Shown here one piece after another: positions 1 through 13,538 of a stretch of DNA of 64,000 nucleotides; position 1 is the stretch's first letter; each line of letters starts with the position of its first letter. The stretch lies in contig FWCC01000147.1 of assembly GCA_900169235.1 (NCBI GenBank), positions 69,762-133,761 of the forward strand, read 5' to 3'. A program made the translations under genes and the position numbers. A model generated the notes under the pieces. The model saw only the letters and a list, made by a program, of their open reading frames with translations, made no database searches and was not told where the DNA came from. Source of the DNA: Zarea fungicola (taxonomy: Eukaryota > Ascomycota > Sordariomycetes > Hypocreales > Cordycipitaceae).

Positions 1-2
1 AA

Positions 3-1124
3 TTAAAATATCTAACACCACAAGGTTATGACTGCCCGGATGATGCGCAATACATGGATGTTCAATTCTCACTGCGGTCTCGGATGAACATTAATCGAGA
101 TGCGATTTGTTTTTTCCAACACACTGCCGATTATCCTCTTCAACGCCATTCAACTACCTCATACGTAAGTGTCTCTAAAAACATATACTTTGTAGTCAGG
201 ACGGTCGCTGTGGTCGGTAACTACGATTATACTATCGACTATACTTTCTATCTCGACGGCAGTATAGAGGTCAAGTTTCGAGCCAGTGGATACATCCAGG
301 GCGCCTACTACGTTCCGGGTGAGAGTGAAGCATACGGCTATCGCGTTCATGATCAATTTGCCAGCAGTCTTCATGATCATGTAGTCAACTTCAAAGCGGA
401 CTTTGACATTCTAGGACAACAAAACACACTTATGAGCGTCGACATTATCCCCACGACCGCCCAGTATCCATGGGCGCCCGGTGAAAACCGGAACACGATG
501 AAGCTTAAACGACGAGTCGCGGAGACGGAGACTGGACTGACATGGCCGGCAAACTCAGCCTCTCACCTCGTTGTCTTGAACAACAATTCAGTAAACAATT
601 GGGGCGAGAAGCGAGGCTACCGCATTATGCCAGGAAGCGGCATGGGAACCCCGGCGCATCTCACTTTCCAAGGATCGGAAGCTTTAGGCCGTGCCGCCGA
701 GTGGGCTCAAAAGGATCTTTGGGTATCGAGGCAGAAGGACACCGAGGCGCGTAGTAGTACACCTGCAAGCAACTTCATCCCTCACGAGCCAATGATTGAC
801 TTCAGCAAGTTCATCGACGGGGAGTCTGTTGTACAAGAGGATCTGTAAGTCTACAACCGTGTGAACATGTGATACTCCATAACTGAGATTCCTCTTCCTT
901 GCTTCAGCGTCATTTGGTTCAACCTGGGCAATCACCACGTGCCTCATTCGGGCGATCTCCCGAACACACTACAGCACACCAGTGCCAGCTCAGTGTGGTT
1001 CATGCCCTATAATTTCCATGATCGCGATCCCAGCAGAGGAGCTAGTGAAAGTATTCGGCTTCAGGCACCTAAAACAGACTATCAATCTCTCGTGCTAGAC
1101 AAGGCTGCTGCACCCCAAAGATGA
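3..1124 (+). CDS. Copper amine oxidase, C-terminal part (5' end outside window)
   Basis: Oxidises primary amines to aldehyde, ammonia and hydrogen peroxide with copper and the self-made cofactor topaquinone. The reading frame is open to base 3, so the protein is truncated by the window edge. The N-Y-D-Y motif is coded at about 219-230, where the first Tyr becomes topaquinone. A His-x-His copper pair (LHDHVVNF) follows about 60 residues later. An intron of 845-907 (GTAAGT...CAG) joins to NLGNHHVPHSGDLPNT, the region carrying the third copper His. Exons visible are 3-844 and 908-1124, about 352 residues. The order of motifs matches the catalytic domain of fungal and plant amine oxidases. Whether it is peroxisomal or secreted cannot be told because the N-terminus is missing. 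Confidence 0.9.
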
Positions 1125-2075
1125 TAGGTTGTACAGCATGGGCTGTTTAAGACTAAGAACACCACAGGTACCTGCGTGTATCCTGATAGACAGTATATAC
1201 GTCCTTTACGAAAATGAACACAAGAATTTATATTTGGATGTTCTTTCAATCGGAGCAAAAATTGATTATTACAGCAAACGCTTACTACCTGTGTCAATTT
1301 ATGACATTGCACAACTGCCGCTCGCTGTAAGAATGAGAACTACAGCCACTCGTGAGCGCACAAAATGTCTGGCATCGCACAACCCGATATTAGACACGAA
1401 TTAGAATCCGTTTCTTGTCTAACGACTTCAATCATTATTCAAGTACGTTATTTCATTGCTGTTACAGATTACTGCATCATGTGAGGATTCGATTTCTGAC
1501 TCACCTCGCTGCAGATGACATGCAGTCAAACTTCTGTTGTCCATGAATTTCCTATTATTATTTATTAATTTTGGTTTTACGTTTTCCTAGACTGTCTCTT
1601 ATCAACGTTTATGCACATTCACTCTTGTCCACTGTATTTATGCATATGCTTAGTAAAGCCGCCGACCATGGCCACCCGCATTTGCTCATATCGACTCATA
1701 CCTATCTTGGAAGAAGCCGAAAAAGCCAACGTCAGCTACGATCGGCCAGTATCCGTAAAATCAACGCCCGAAAACACCCCAAACCCTCGTGACACAATGC
1801 ACCGTTACTTGCGGCAACTGAATGGACAGCCATGGTTACAGCCGACTTCGGGGCGGTCCACCGTCACAAGGCGCCGCCGTGACACCGATAGGGTGACATC
1901 CTAGTCCGAGCCGTACCCTACACGCCGGTTGTGTTTGGAGCAAAGGAGTCATCGCCTTCTCTACAACAAAATGCAATTTGCGCTGCAGTATTCAAATTGT
2001 CGAGCTTTTGACAGTCGTCATCTTCTTTCAATACCATTTCGCAGCTAGAGTTCTACCGGCGTTTGAGAAGGGAAA
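1125..2075. other. Intergenic, amine oxidase to aminotransferase
   Basis: AT-rich spacer holding the amine oxidase 3' end and the aminotransferase promoter. The short open frames here (1129-1404, 1571-1904) show no recognisable family and no splice partners. I see nothing else in it. Confidence 0.5.
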
Positions 2076-3372
2076 ATGGCCAATCCCTTTAGTTTCCCAA
2101 ATGAGCAATGGATCAGTCGATGGCGCGGCACTCCGGGACTTCTCAATCTGGCAGACACCTACGCGTGCCCAATCTCAATTGACGATTTAACGAATCTATC
2201 TTCCGAAAAAGATGATGGGCCGTTGACTACCGACTCGAAGCTTGGCTACGGCAGCACTCGTGGATCCTCGGAATTGAGACAGAGCGTGGCCAAACTTGCG
2301 AGCGGCCAGGGCACGGAACTTACAGAGGACGACGTGATCATCACCCAAGGCGCTATATCTGCTAATTTCCTGGTTCTTTACACACTGCTTGGCCCAACTG
2401 ATCATGCCATCTGCGTGTATCCGGTGTACACACAACTCTATTCTGTGCCAGAGACATTTGGCGCCGAGATATCGTTTTGGCATCTCAGGGAGGAAAACGG
2501 ATTCGTTCCGGATGTGCAAGACTTATGGGGCCTGTTTAAACACAATACAAAGGCAAGTTACAAACTTATCTGGGAGTGGGTCAGATCTATTTATATCCGA
2601 CTCTCTGAAATCGATTTTCTTTCGATTAGTATTCTTGTTGTACTAATCGGGTGTGCAGATGATCATCATCAACAACCCCAACAACCCAACAGGTGCCGTG
2701 ATACCCGAGCCTGTACTGCGGGACATTGTAGCGGTGGCCAAGTCGCGAGGCGTCCTGCTGTTTAGTAACGAGGTGTACCGGCCCTTGTTCCACGACGCTG
2801 ACAATGCCCCGCCGCCGATTACCACGTTTGGCTACGAGAGGACGCTGGTGACGGGGTCCATGTCCAAGTCGCTCTCGCTGCCGGGCATCCGCATCGGATG
2901 GGTGGCCTCGGCCGACAAGGGCGTCATCGCGGCGTGCTCGCGCCGCCGCAACTTCACCACCATCAGCGTCTCGCAGGTCGACGACCAAATCGCCACCTAC
3001 GCCCTGTCGCCGGCGGTACAGCCCGCGCTGCTGCGGCGCAACCTGGACCTGGCGCGTCGCAACCGCATGCTGGTCGAGGATTTTGTGGTGAAGCACGCCG
3101 CCGCTCATTGCCGGTGGGTTCGGCCGAGCGGCGGCACCATGGCCTTTGTCCAGTTCCGCCATGCGGCGACGGGCCGGCCGGTGGACGACGAGGCCTTTTG
3201 CACCGACCTCATTGACAAGTGCAAGGTGCTGCTGACGCCAGGGTCGCACTGCTTTGGCAGCGACGAGGACTTTGCGGGCTACGTCCGCCTCGCCTATGTG
3301 TGCGAGACGACAGTGCTGGAGGAGGCTCTGCACAGGCTGAGCAAGTACTTGGAGGAGCACATGCAAAACTGA
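2076..3372 (+). CDS. PLP-dependent aminotransferase, class I/II
   Basis: Fold-type I aminotransferase of about 396 residues; substrate unknown. Exons are 2076-2552 and 2659-3372. The join reads HNTK|MIIINNPNNPTGA, which restores the conserved NPNNPTG motif. The intron starts with GC (AAG|GCAAGT) and has a perfect TACTAAT branch site before GTGTGCAG, so it is a GC-AG intron. The PLP-binding lysine lies in SMSKSLSLPGIRIGW, and the NEVY motif precedes it. The start ATG sits in a good context (gaaaatgg). Fungal relatives are often labelled aspartate aminotransferase-like, ACC-synthase-like or capreomycidine synthase-like, so a secondary-metabolism or amino-acid role is possible. The second exon is markedly more GC-rich than the first. 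Confidence 0.88.
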
Positions 3373-5451
3373 TGACGACACATTGGTACCAATAGTATAT
3401 AAAATAGCGACCCTCAAAATTTTTATATAAATAGCCTCTAGCATAGAATGTTACAAATACGGGGTGCAGAAAAAATGTTTTGTCGGTGCGGAATTCTGGC
3501 GCGGAGTTTCAGGGTAGATGTGATTTTCCCAAAGATTGAAACGGGCGTCGTTTCTCAACATGAAAAAAATGGGCTTTTACTGTAGTGCCGTTTCGCAAAG
3601 TGGCGGCTGCATTGCGCGTTGCACGGCAAAGACGGCAAGCGAGATTTGGGCCGGTCGGCTTTTAGAGAGCCAAACTGACGAAGCTGTCAAGCCTGCAGGT
3701 ACCCAGTCTGTTGTCTGACACAAGGCGCAGAATCAGAAGAAAGGTGTTGGCCACAGAGCTCAGCCACAAAAGTTCACGAGCATAATTTGGGGGTGGGGGT
3801 GTCCCTCTTCTTGCGACCAGCCGCCCACGTAATCCGACAAATTCAATGCAATGCAATGGGGCTATGAATGAGTTGAAATTTGAAAAGCAAAAATAGAAAA
3901 GGAAAGAAAAGACGGCAGCAAGTACATAAGAATGGCCATTTTTGCTAGGAGCACGATTCAGCGCTGGCCTCCAAAGTAACACTGTGACCAATGCTAATAA
4001 CAAAAGATGGGGCGGTGCACACGGAGTAGCCTTTAGCGCCCGTCCTAGGTAGATATGGGGGCAGGCTCCGATGCGCTGTCAATCAAACACGATGTGATTG
4101 AGCAGGGTACTGGTACCTTGTGACACGCAGAGCTGCAACCTGAACCGAGAGAGTGCCAGTAATGTCTGCACCAATTGGTCGATGCGGCCGCATACTGGGG
4201 TATAATGGTGCGATTTTTTTCTTTATCAAAGAGGCTGTGAATTATCAAGTAGCGTGGTGACTAGGCAGGTTTGCGGCAGCCGCCTGTGCGATCTAGACCG
4301 TCAAGTCAATTTCCGAGCTGACGGGCGGCTCGTAAATTTATTGGTAATAACGTTCATACACAACTGGGTACTCCGTACAGTCTAACTGGTAAGCATAGCT
4401 ACAGGTTGTCGCAGCACTAGCTGCCCCCGGCAACAAGCCGTGGAGACGCCAAGGTATCGAACCAGTAGGTTAGTATCCCCCAGATTGTGGCGGTACTTCT
4501 GGCCCCGAACGTGTCTTGGCAGCATGGATGCCCCTAGCTGCTAGCAGTAACTAGGTAGCACTCTGGGACGCCGAACTACTCGCGTTGCAGGCCTCGCCGC
4601 CTTATTCCTTTTGACTTGATGGAAATGATGCAGAGGGGAGGAAAACTGGATTTGAAACTAGCCCCAAAGCCTAATTGTACCTGATTCATCAGTCGCTAGG
4701 TCGGTAGCCACCAGCCAGCCAGACAGGGGGCGAGTAGGATGACGCACGCCTCCTCGGAGACGCGGCCCAATTGCAGTGGGAAACGGGGCACCTGAATGGC
4801 TGGTTCCAGACACACACCCAAATGCAGAAGCCGCAAAAGGGTCCTGAAGATGCAGTAACAGGTAGTACAGGTACTGGCAGGTCCAGCCGCTCAGTCCACT
4901 ATTATTACTACAGAAGCATCCTTCAGCAGCCACCCCATCCACCCCAGAGAACGTGCGCCTCTCGCCTTTCGCCGGCGTCGGTTGCGTCGCGGCGCGGCCT
5001 TTCTTCTGCCAAGCTAGATTCGAAAGCCCGAGCTAAATCAAATGGTTCGCTAGCTTGCTTTGCCCTGGTTTCCGCTCGCTGCTCTTCTTATACAAGTCTA
5101 GCTGCACCCACTTCTTCGCCCATTGTGTGGTGGAATCACTCTGGAACTTCGCCTCGTCCGATTCCCTCTTCTGAACTTTCTGCTGGCAAGGCGCATTTTT
5201 TTTTGGCCCTCTGACAAGGCTGCAACCTCGAGGCAATTGCCTGCATCTAATTCTCATATTTATATTGCCTTCTACTCAGCCTTACGCAGCGCAATTCTTG
5301 GCATCCCCTTGCTCTTCATCGACACTTTTATTTCCTGAACTCTAGCCTCCAGCTTCGTCATCCACCCCGATTGATACCTTTGTCCGAGAAGGAACAGCTG
5401 CAATTACATCAACATCCCGAGGCGTACCCGTCGAAACCGATCCAATTCACA
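3373..5451. other. Intergenic, aminotransferase to aspartic protease
   Basis: About 2 kb without a supportable gene. The last 400 bases are pyrimidine-rich and look like the promoter and leader of the aspartic protease. An open frame at 4771-5214 lies in this leader and resembles no family. Confidence 0.5.
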
Positions 5452-7004
5452 ATGAAGGGCGCCGCTGCGACCATGGCAGCGCTGCTGTCAGCCACTGCCA
5501 CCGCGCAGTTCGTGCTGATGGACATTGCGAAGCGCCCACAGAGCAACAACCTACGACGCCGTGCAAACAGCGTCCAGTCCGACATTTCCAATCTGTTACA
5601 AGACGGAGGCTACTTCGTCGACGTCACCGTTGGCACGCCTGGCCAAAAATTCTCGCTCCAGCTTGATACTGGCAGCAGCGATGTCTGGGTGCCAGATAGC
5701 GGATCATCCGCTTGCCAGGTCAAGGGCAGCGGTCCCAAGAGGCCTGGCGATTCCAACGGCTGCTCCAAGGGTTCCTGTAAGTTGCTGTTTGATGAATTTT
5801 ATATATATTTGTGTCGGGTGCTGCATTTCCTTCCTTGGGTCTTTTAACTGACAACTTGGGCGCAGTCACCTCAAGCCAGTCAAGTACCTTCCAGCAGGGC
5901 CAAGAAGGTACTTTCAAAATCAAGTATGTCGATGAGAGTAGTGCATCCGGCCAATACTTTCGAGACAACTTTCAGCTTGGCGGCGTTACCGTCAAGAACC
6001 TGACCATGGGCCTCGCTGAGGAGACTGATATCCCCTTTGGTCTCGTCGGCATTGGCTACAGAACCAACGAAGCTTCCATTCAGACGGTCCAAGCAACATA
6101 CCCCAATCTGCCCATTGCCATGCAGTCATCCGGCAACATCAAGACTGTCGCTTACAGTCTATGGCTCAACGACCTCGAAGCCAACACGGGCAGCCTGCTC
6201 TTTGGCGGTATTGACACGGAAAAGTACCAGGGTAATCTGGCACTACTCGACCTCATCCCAGACCCCGATGTCAACCAAGTGGTTGAATTCAATGTACCCT
6301 TGACATCTGTCGCCGGTTACAGTTCCACCGGCTCTGACGTTTTTGGCTCCACGAGCTACCCCATTACCGCGCTCCTCGACTCCGGTACGACTCTGTCCTA
6401 TCTCCCTGTTGACTTGACCAACCAGATTTGGCAAGAAGTCGGCGCCGCCTATGTTGGACAAATTGGCGTCGCCGTCGTCCCTTGCGCCCTTGCCAACACC
6501 AATTCCTACTTTTCTTTTGGCTTTGGCGGGCCTCGCGGCCCCCTCATCAACGTCACCATGGCCGAACTTGTCCTTGATACTGTGAGCAACCTCCCCTTCC
6601 CCTCTGGCAAGTTCAGGGGCAAGGCTTCCTGCACCTTTGGTATTCAGGCCCAGGCTCCCAACGACGATGGATCGGCGCCCTCGTATCTTCTAGGCGACAC
6701 TTTCCTGCGCTCGGCCTATGTTGTCTACGATCTCGTCAACAACCAAGTCGCCCTTGCGCAGACCCAGGCCAACGCCACCGCTTCCAACGTCGTCCCTTTC
6801 CCCAGCAACGGCGCAACTGTCCCCTCATCTACCCTGGTTCCTGGCCAAAACTCGAGCTCCAACAGCGGACCATCTTCAACGCCGGCCTACAAGGCCTCTG
6901 GCGGTTTCCAAAGCGATGCGGCCCCCTTGATGGGTCTCTCGGCTCTGGGTCTTGTTGCTGCTTCCATGGCAACTTTCCTCGCAATCTTTGCTTCGACCGT
7001 GTAA
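5452..7004 (+). CDS. GPI-anchored aspartic endopeptidase (yapsin/OPSB type)
   Basis: Secreted, cell-surface aspartic protease of 487 residues. Exons are 5452-5776 and 5866-7004, joined in phase 1. A signal peptide at residues 1-19 ends in ATATAQ. A dibasic stretch (LRRRANS, about residues 34-40) is a likely propeptide cleavage site. The two catalytic motifs are DTGSSDVW (Asp about 72) and DSGTTLSYLP (Asp about 280). The C-terminus is Ser-rich and then strongly hydrophobic (GLSALGLVAASMATFLAIF), as expected for GPI attachment. Length and order fit the fungal OPSB/yapsin group rather than pepsin-like secreted enzymes. The ATG at 5452 is chosen because the signal peptide starts there; the frame is open upstream to 5371. 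Confidence 0.92.
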
Positions 7005-7416
7005 ATGGACTATGCGGGATTTTGACCATCCCTGCTTTATGAGAGGCGCTGATGTATGTACATCTGAATTGGGAGCCTTGGCTTGCCGGCGTTCGGGTTT
7101 GACGTAGAAACTGTTGATTCATAATCCGTAATATAGACTTTGTGCTTTTGGTTGGAAATGACATAAATATGATTTAGCACTAAAATTATACCCTATCAAA
7201 ATATATACACCATTTTGTTCAATACTTTACTGGCATAAAAGTTCAAACTTGGGAAGCTGCACTTTAATGTGCTGGCGCGCTAGCACGTGAGTATGTGCAG
7301 CGCCGACTGACAGTGACCAATCTGGCGCGGGCCCCTGGCAAAAAAAAGTTTACAGAGACGTTGAGCGCCATTACTCTCAACCACGACAAGATCGTTTGTT
7401 GTGGGCAATTCGCAAC
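7005..7416. other. Intergenic, aspartic protease to MEF1
   Basis: AT-rich 3' region of the protease followed by the MEF1 promoter. It contains an A-tract (7341-7347). No gene seen. Confidence 0.5.
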
Positions 7417-9977
7417 ATGAGGGTTCTCGGGTCAGCCAGATGGCTCAGCTGCCGTCTGATCTCTGATTCATCAAGATCCTCTTCTACATTCCGTGATTTC
7501 AAGACTGCCGTTGTGCCTGCTCACACCCGCCGTGCGTTCAGCAAGACAAGGACTGTCCGTGGCGCGGCGCAAGATGCGTACGTACTTGCATTTGCCTTGA
7601 AAAGCCCTGGCGCCGTCATCTTCCGACTAACCATTGAATCAATTGCACAGTTTAAAAAAGGCACAGGAGGATGCGTCAAGTCTTACCCCCGAATATGTCG
7701 AGGCCAACATGTCTACCCAGGAGGCCGCTCGCCTCTCTCGCGTACGAAACATTGGTATCGCTGTACGTCGCTCCAGAACTCCCGAAAAGCCTTTCAAGCG
7801 CATTAAATATGCTAACTATAGCACTTTGTAGGCCCATATCGACTCTGGAAAAACGACTGTGACCGAGCGCGTTCTCTTCTACACCGGCCGAATCAATGCG
7901 ATCCACGAGGTCCGAGGCAAGGACTCCGTTGGCGCCAAGATGGACTCGATGGATCTTGAAAGAGAAAAGGGTATTACGATTCAATCTGCTGCGACATTCT
8001 GCGACTGGAAGAAATTGGAAAATGGAAAGGAGGAGACCTACCACTTCAATCTGATCGACACCCCTGGCCACATTGACTTTACCATTGAAGTCGAGCGGGC
8101 GCTGCGTGTTCTCGACGGTGCCGTCATGATTCTGTGCGCTGTCAGCAGCGTCCAGTCCCAGACTATCACCGTCGATCGTCAAATGAAACGCTATGATGTT
8201 CCCCGTATCTCCTTTGTCAACAAGATGGACCGCATGGGTGCCAACCCCTGGAAGGCCGTCGAGCAGATCAACACCAAGCTCAAGATGCCCGCTGCTGCCA
8301 TCCAGGTGCCCATTGGCGCCGAGGACGAGTTTCAGGGTGTCATTGACATCATCGAGCGCAAGGCATTGTACTTTGAGGCCCCCCGCGGTACCAAGATTCG
8401 CACCGAAGACAAGATCCCCGCCCAGTACCAGGACCTCGTTGAGGAGAAGCGCCAGGTGCTCATTGAGAAGCTTGCCGATGTCGACGATGAAATGGCCGAG
8501 CTCTTCCTCGACGAGCAGGAGCCCACCATCCTGCAGATCAAGGCCGCCATCCGTCGCGCCACCATTGCCCGCAAGTTCTCCCCCGTGTTGATGGGATCCG
8601 CCCTGGCCGACAAGGCCGTGCAGCCCATGCTCGACGCCGTCTGCGACTATCTTCCCAACCCTGGCCAGATTGAAAACACCGCCCTCGACAAGCTGCAAGA
8701 TGAAAAGATGGTCAAACTTGTCCCCTACAACTCGCTCCCCTTTGTCGGCCTTGCCTTCAAGCTCGAAGAGAACAACTACGGTCAACTCACTTACATCCGT
8801 GTCTACCAGGGCACCCTCACCAAGGGTAGCTACCTCTTCAACAGCCGCAACGACAAGAAGGTTCGCATTCCCCGCATTGTTCGCATGCACTCCAACGAGA
8901 TGGAAGATGTCAACGAGGTCGGTGCTGGTGAGATTTGCGCCGTCTTTGGCGTCGACTGCGCTTCCGGTGATACCTTTACTGACGGTGGTCTGCCCTACAC
9001 CATGAGCTCGATGTTTGTTCCCGATGCCGTCATGTCGCTCTCGATCAAGCCCAAGCGCACTACCGATGCCGACAACTTCTCCAAGGCCATGAACCGATTC
9101 CAGCGCGAGGACCCGACCTTCCGTGTCCACGTTGACGCCGAGAGCGAGGAGACTATTATTTCCGGCATGGGCGAGCTGCACTTGGAGGTCTATGTTGAGC
9201 GCCTGAAGCGTGAGTACAAGACCGAGTGTGTTACCGGACAGCCCCGCGTCGCCTACCGCGAGACCATCTCTCGCCACGCCGACTTCGACTTTCTCTTCAA
9301 GCGCCAGTCTGGTGGTCCCGGTGACTATGCCCGCGTTGCTGGTTACATTGAGCCCAACGACAAGCCCGAGGAGAACCACTACGAAAGCCAGGTAGTCGGT
9401 GGCACCATTCCCGACAAGTACCTGTCTGCCTGCGCCAAGGGTTTCGAGGCGGCCACCGACAAGGGCCCTCTCCTGGGTCACCGTGTCATTGGCACTCGCA
9501 TGGTCATCAACGATGGTGCCACCCACGTTACTGATTCCTCCGACCACGCCTTCAGCCTGGCTACCCAAATGGCCTTCCGCAAGACCTTCCCCGAGGCTGG
9601 CGGACAGGTCCTCGAGCCCCTGATGAAGACGACGATTACCGCCCCCAACGAGTTCCAGGGCGCCATCCTCATGCTCATGAACAAGCGCAACGCCACCGTC
9701 AACGACACGGATATCGGCCCCGAGGATTTCACGCTGACCTGCGACTGCAGTCTGAATGCCATGTTTGGCTTCAGCTCCCAGCTGCGTGCCGCCACCCAGG
9801 GCAAGGGTGAATTCAGCATGGAATTCAGCCACTACTCCCCAGCCCCTCCTCATCTGCAGTATGTATCTTGCCAGTCGACTGCCTATGTGGCCATATGACC
9901 ACATAACTAACTACCTTTGCAGGAAGGAATTGATTGCCAAGCATGAGGCCGAACTTGAGGCTAAGCGCTCAAAATAA
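7417..9977 (+). CDS. MEF1: Mitochondrial elongation factor G (EF-G1)
   Basis: Translocation GTPase of mitochondrial protein synthesis, 784 residues. Exons are 7417-7577, 7651-7762, 7832-9858 and 9923-9977, all in phase. The Arg/Ser-rich N-terminus, with about 50 residues before conserved sequence, fits a mitochondrial import signal. The G1 motif reads [13 protein letters not shown] and is interrupted by intron 2. G3 (DTPGH) and G4 (NKMD) follow. Domain IV/V sequences ([22 protein letters not shown]) are intact. The HIDSGKTT form of G1 is typical of mitochondrial EF-G1. The last short exon supplies the conserved basic tail ([13 protein letters not shown]). Convergent with LYS12. A 742-codon open frame on the opposite strand is a codon-bias shadow. 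Confidence 0.97.
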
Positions 9978-10396
9978 TTGATTGAGAAAAATAAAACCGG
10001 ACAAAAAGACGAGTAGTTGGATATGGCAACGCAAGCCATGTGCCAACTGTGTACCACTATGGTGATTGGGTGTATAAAAGAAGAAAAAATGAGGCTGCAC
10101 GATTTACAGAAATAACTCTTCTCTAGTCCCAAAAGTTGAACCTGTACTTTATTTTAACGGTATTTCGAAAGCATCAGCCTGAAGAGACGGGAAGTTTTTA
10201 GAATTGAATATTGAGGAGATAGACCTACAATAGACCCGAGAGAGAAATTGGAAGAGAATGAATTTACCACTTTCTACTACATCACATCGCACAACCAATG
10301 ACATGTGAAATGGACAACTCAACCGTAAATATCTCGCTTTTTATGAACACTTTTCTTCTTAAAAACCTAGTACATGGTACAGCATGGCCAGCCTGT
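9978..10396. other. Convergent 3' region, MEF1 / LYS12
   Basis: AT-rich spacer between two convergent genes holding both 3' untranslated regions. Nothing else seen. Confidence 0.5.
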
Positions 10397-11586
<1,190 letters not shown>

Positions 11587-13538
11587 TCTTGTTTTTCAAT
11601 TGGATTGAAAAGGTCAATGGTTGAAGTAAATTGAGCGAAATTGAACCGACGCCGCAAGAAAATGTTACAGCCAAGTTTCCGTCGGCTGCCGACCTCGGAT
11701 CCGGTTCCAGCGTCCTTATCTTATCATGCCCAATTCGGTAAGGACGCTCGTTCCTTATCTAAGACGATATATATGAGACTGCAACTACTTTGCCAGCAAG
11801 TAATAATGCATGAGCTAACTATACTGACTCTACCGATGGGTTGCTAATATAGTTTTCTGCTTTACTTGTTGTTGCTGTGGTTGGATGGACAGGCTGGCTG
11901 TTGACGCGTAGTCGAGTCTGAAGGGCTCTTATTAATATATGGGTCATAGGTAGGCCAGCATTAAAGATGCATATTTTCTGCAATCTAGCATCGTAGAATA
12001 TGTGTTCTTGCTGTGAACTACAATTGCGTTGGTATACAGATTCACCAAGCACGCAATGAAGATTTTCTTCAGGCCGAGGATCAGTTTGCTATCAGACAAG
12101 CTTGGTAGAAGCTCGTCCCCGCACAGCTTGCGCCCACGCTTCTCATTGGTAACATGTTTCCTGTACATTCAAATCCAGGCATGCTTTCTTGAGCAGCAAA
12201 CTTCCTCTAATGCGGCAGATTGACGATCGTGCATAGACCATCCGGCGTTCCTGCCGATTGGAGAAGCAAACTTTGGATCGTGATTGCCGGGAGCAATTCG
12301 TGTAGCCAAATCAAATGCAACCGAGTGCTCCATGCCTAATACCAATTGTGTCAATTGGTGAAGAAGAGCACAGACCATAGCCAATATTCAGGATTCCAGG
12401 GAAGTATTGGTGACTATTAACTAATAATCCAAGACGGACGATTCTAGGGCCCATCTACTCCGTTCAAGCTGTACCCAATGCTAGGAACAAACAATGGCCT
12501 TGTCCAAGTACCAGCAAAGTGGAGGACCGGCAAATTGCGAGACATTTGATGGCCGTTAGCAGGTACATACACACCGGCCCAGGCAAAGGACAAGTCGCAC
12601 TGCAGCGGAGGCATGTGGGCGCCGTGGAAACCAGAGGTCCACATCGTATTGTTTACATTGTGTGGCGACCTGACCGTGGCAGGAATGCAGATGACGCAGC
12701 GGTGAGGTGGAAAATCGATGAATTGAGATGCAGGTCGGTGTAGATAGGTCTGTATAGATGGAAAGAGCAAAACTGGCGAGAATGGAGCAAAGGCATATGC
12801 GATTAATGGAAGACAGCGGTTGGGGACCCGGCGGCGGTTGGCAGCTGGCAGCTACAACGGTACCGATTCGCTGCAAATTTCTGTTTACACCTCCTGGCAC
12901 CTGTAAATGACCCCTCGCTCGGCGGTAATTTCTGCCCCGGCTAATAAACCAATATTCAGCCCATTTGCCTCATGGAGCAAGAATCCCCAAATGAACATCC
13001 CTGCCGCAGCCAGTAAAAATACGGCTCTCCAGACGTCCCCTCTGGTGCCTCAACTGAGCAACCCCTGATTCCCGTGTGTCTGTCGACCCGCGTCAAGGCG
13101 CGCCACCCCGGGACGGACAGCTCCATCCTGCCTGCAAGCTGCATGCAAAGCCCACGCTTTATTTTATTTCACTAAAAAGGGACATCCACTGGGCTGCATC
13201 TCACCACGCCATACCAGCACCACAACTCCAAAACCGCTCCCACACACGCTACTCTGTATCCCTTGCTCCCGAAAGGTGTCGTCTGGAACTTGAAACCACA
13301 CACTCCTCCTTGCCATCTGTTCATCACTTTTTTTCTCTGGTAGGCTTAAACTTTATGAACCCGAATCCGACCGATTACTGGGCGTCACCTTTCTACCCCC
13401 TCACCTCCCTGCCCACACAAAAAGAGACCACAATTACTGCCGCGTACGGAATAAAAAAGAAATAGAAAGACGAAGCCTATTCTCTTTGGCACCAACTTGG
13501 GGGGTCCTTTCGAGGACACCACATCCACCACCGTCGTC
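11587..13538. other. Intergenic, LYS12 to low-complexity protein
   Basis: About 2 kb with the LYS12 promoter at the left and a CA/CT-rich leader at the right (13180-13538). Short frames at 12444-12900 on the minus strand have no recognisable content. No gene supported. Confidence 0.5.

Noticed and set aside
4440..4480. Possible tRNA T-loop (tcgaacc) on the minus strand
   Set aside because: The flanking bases do not form the five-pair stem and no acceptor or anticodon arms were found.
4771..5214. 147-codon frame before the aspartic protease
   Set aside because: Random composition in a pyrimidine-rich leader, no splice partner or motif.
7676..9904. 742-codon open frame antisense to MEF1
   Set aside because: It mirrors MEF1 exactly and its composition (Val, Gly, Leu, His repeats) is what strong third-base C/G bias gives on the complement. 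MEF1 is unmistakable on the other strand.
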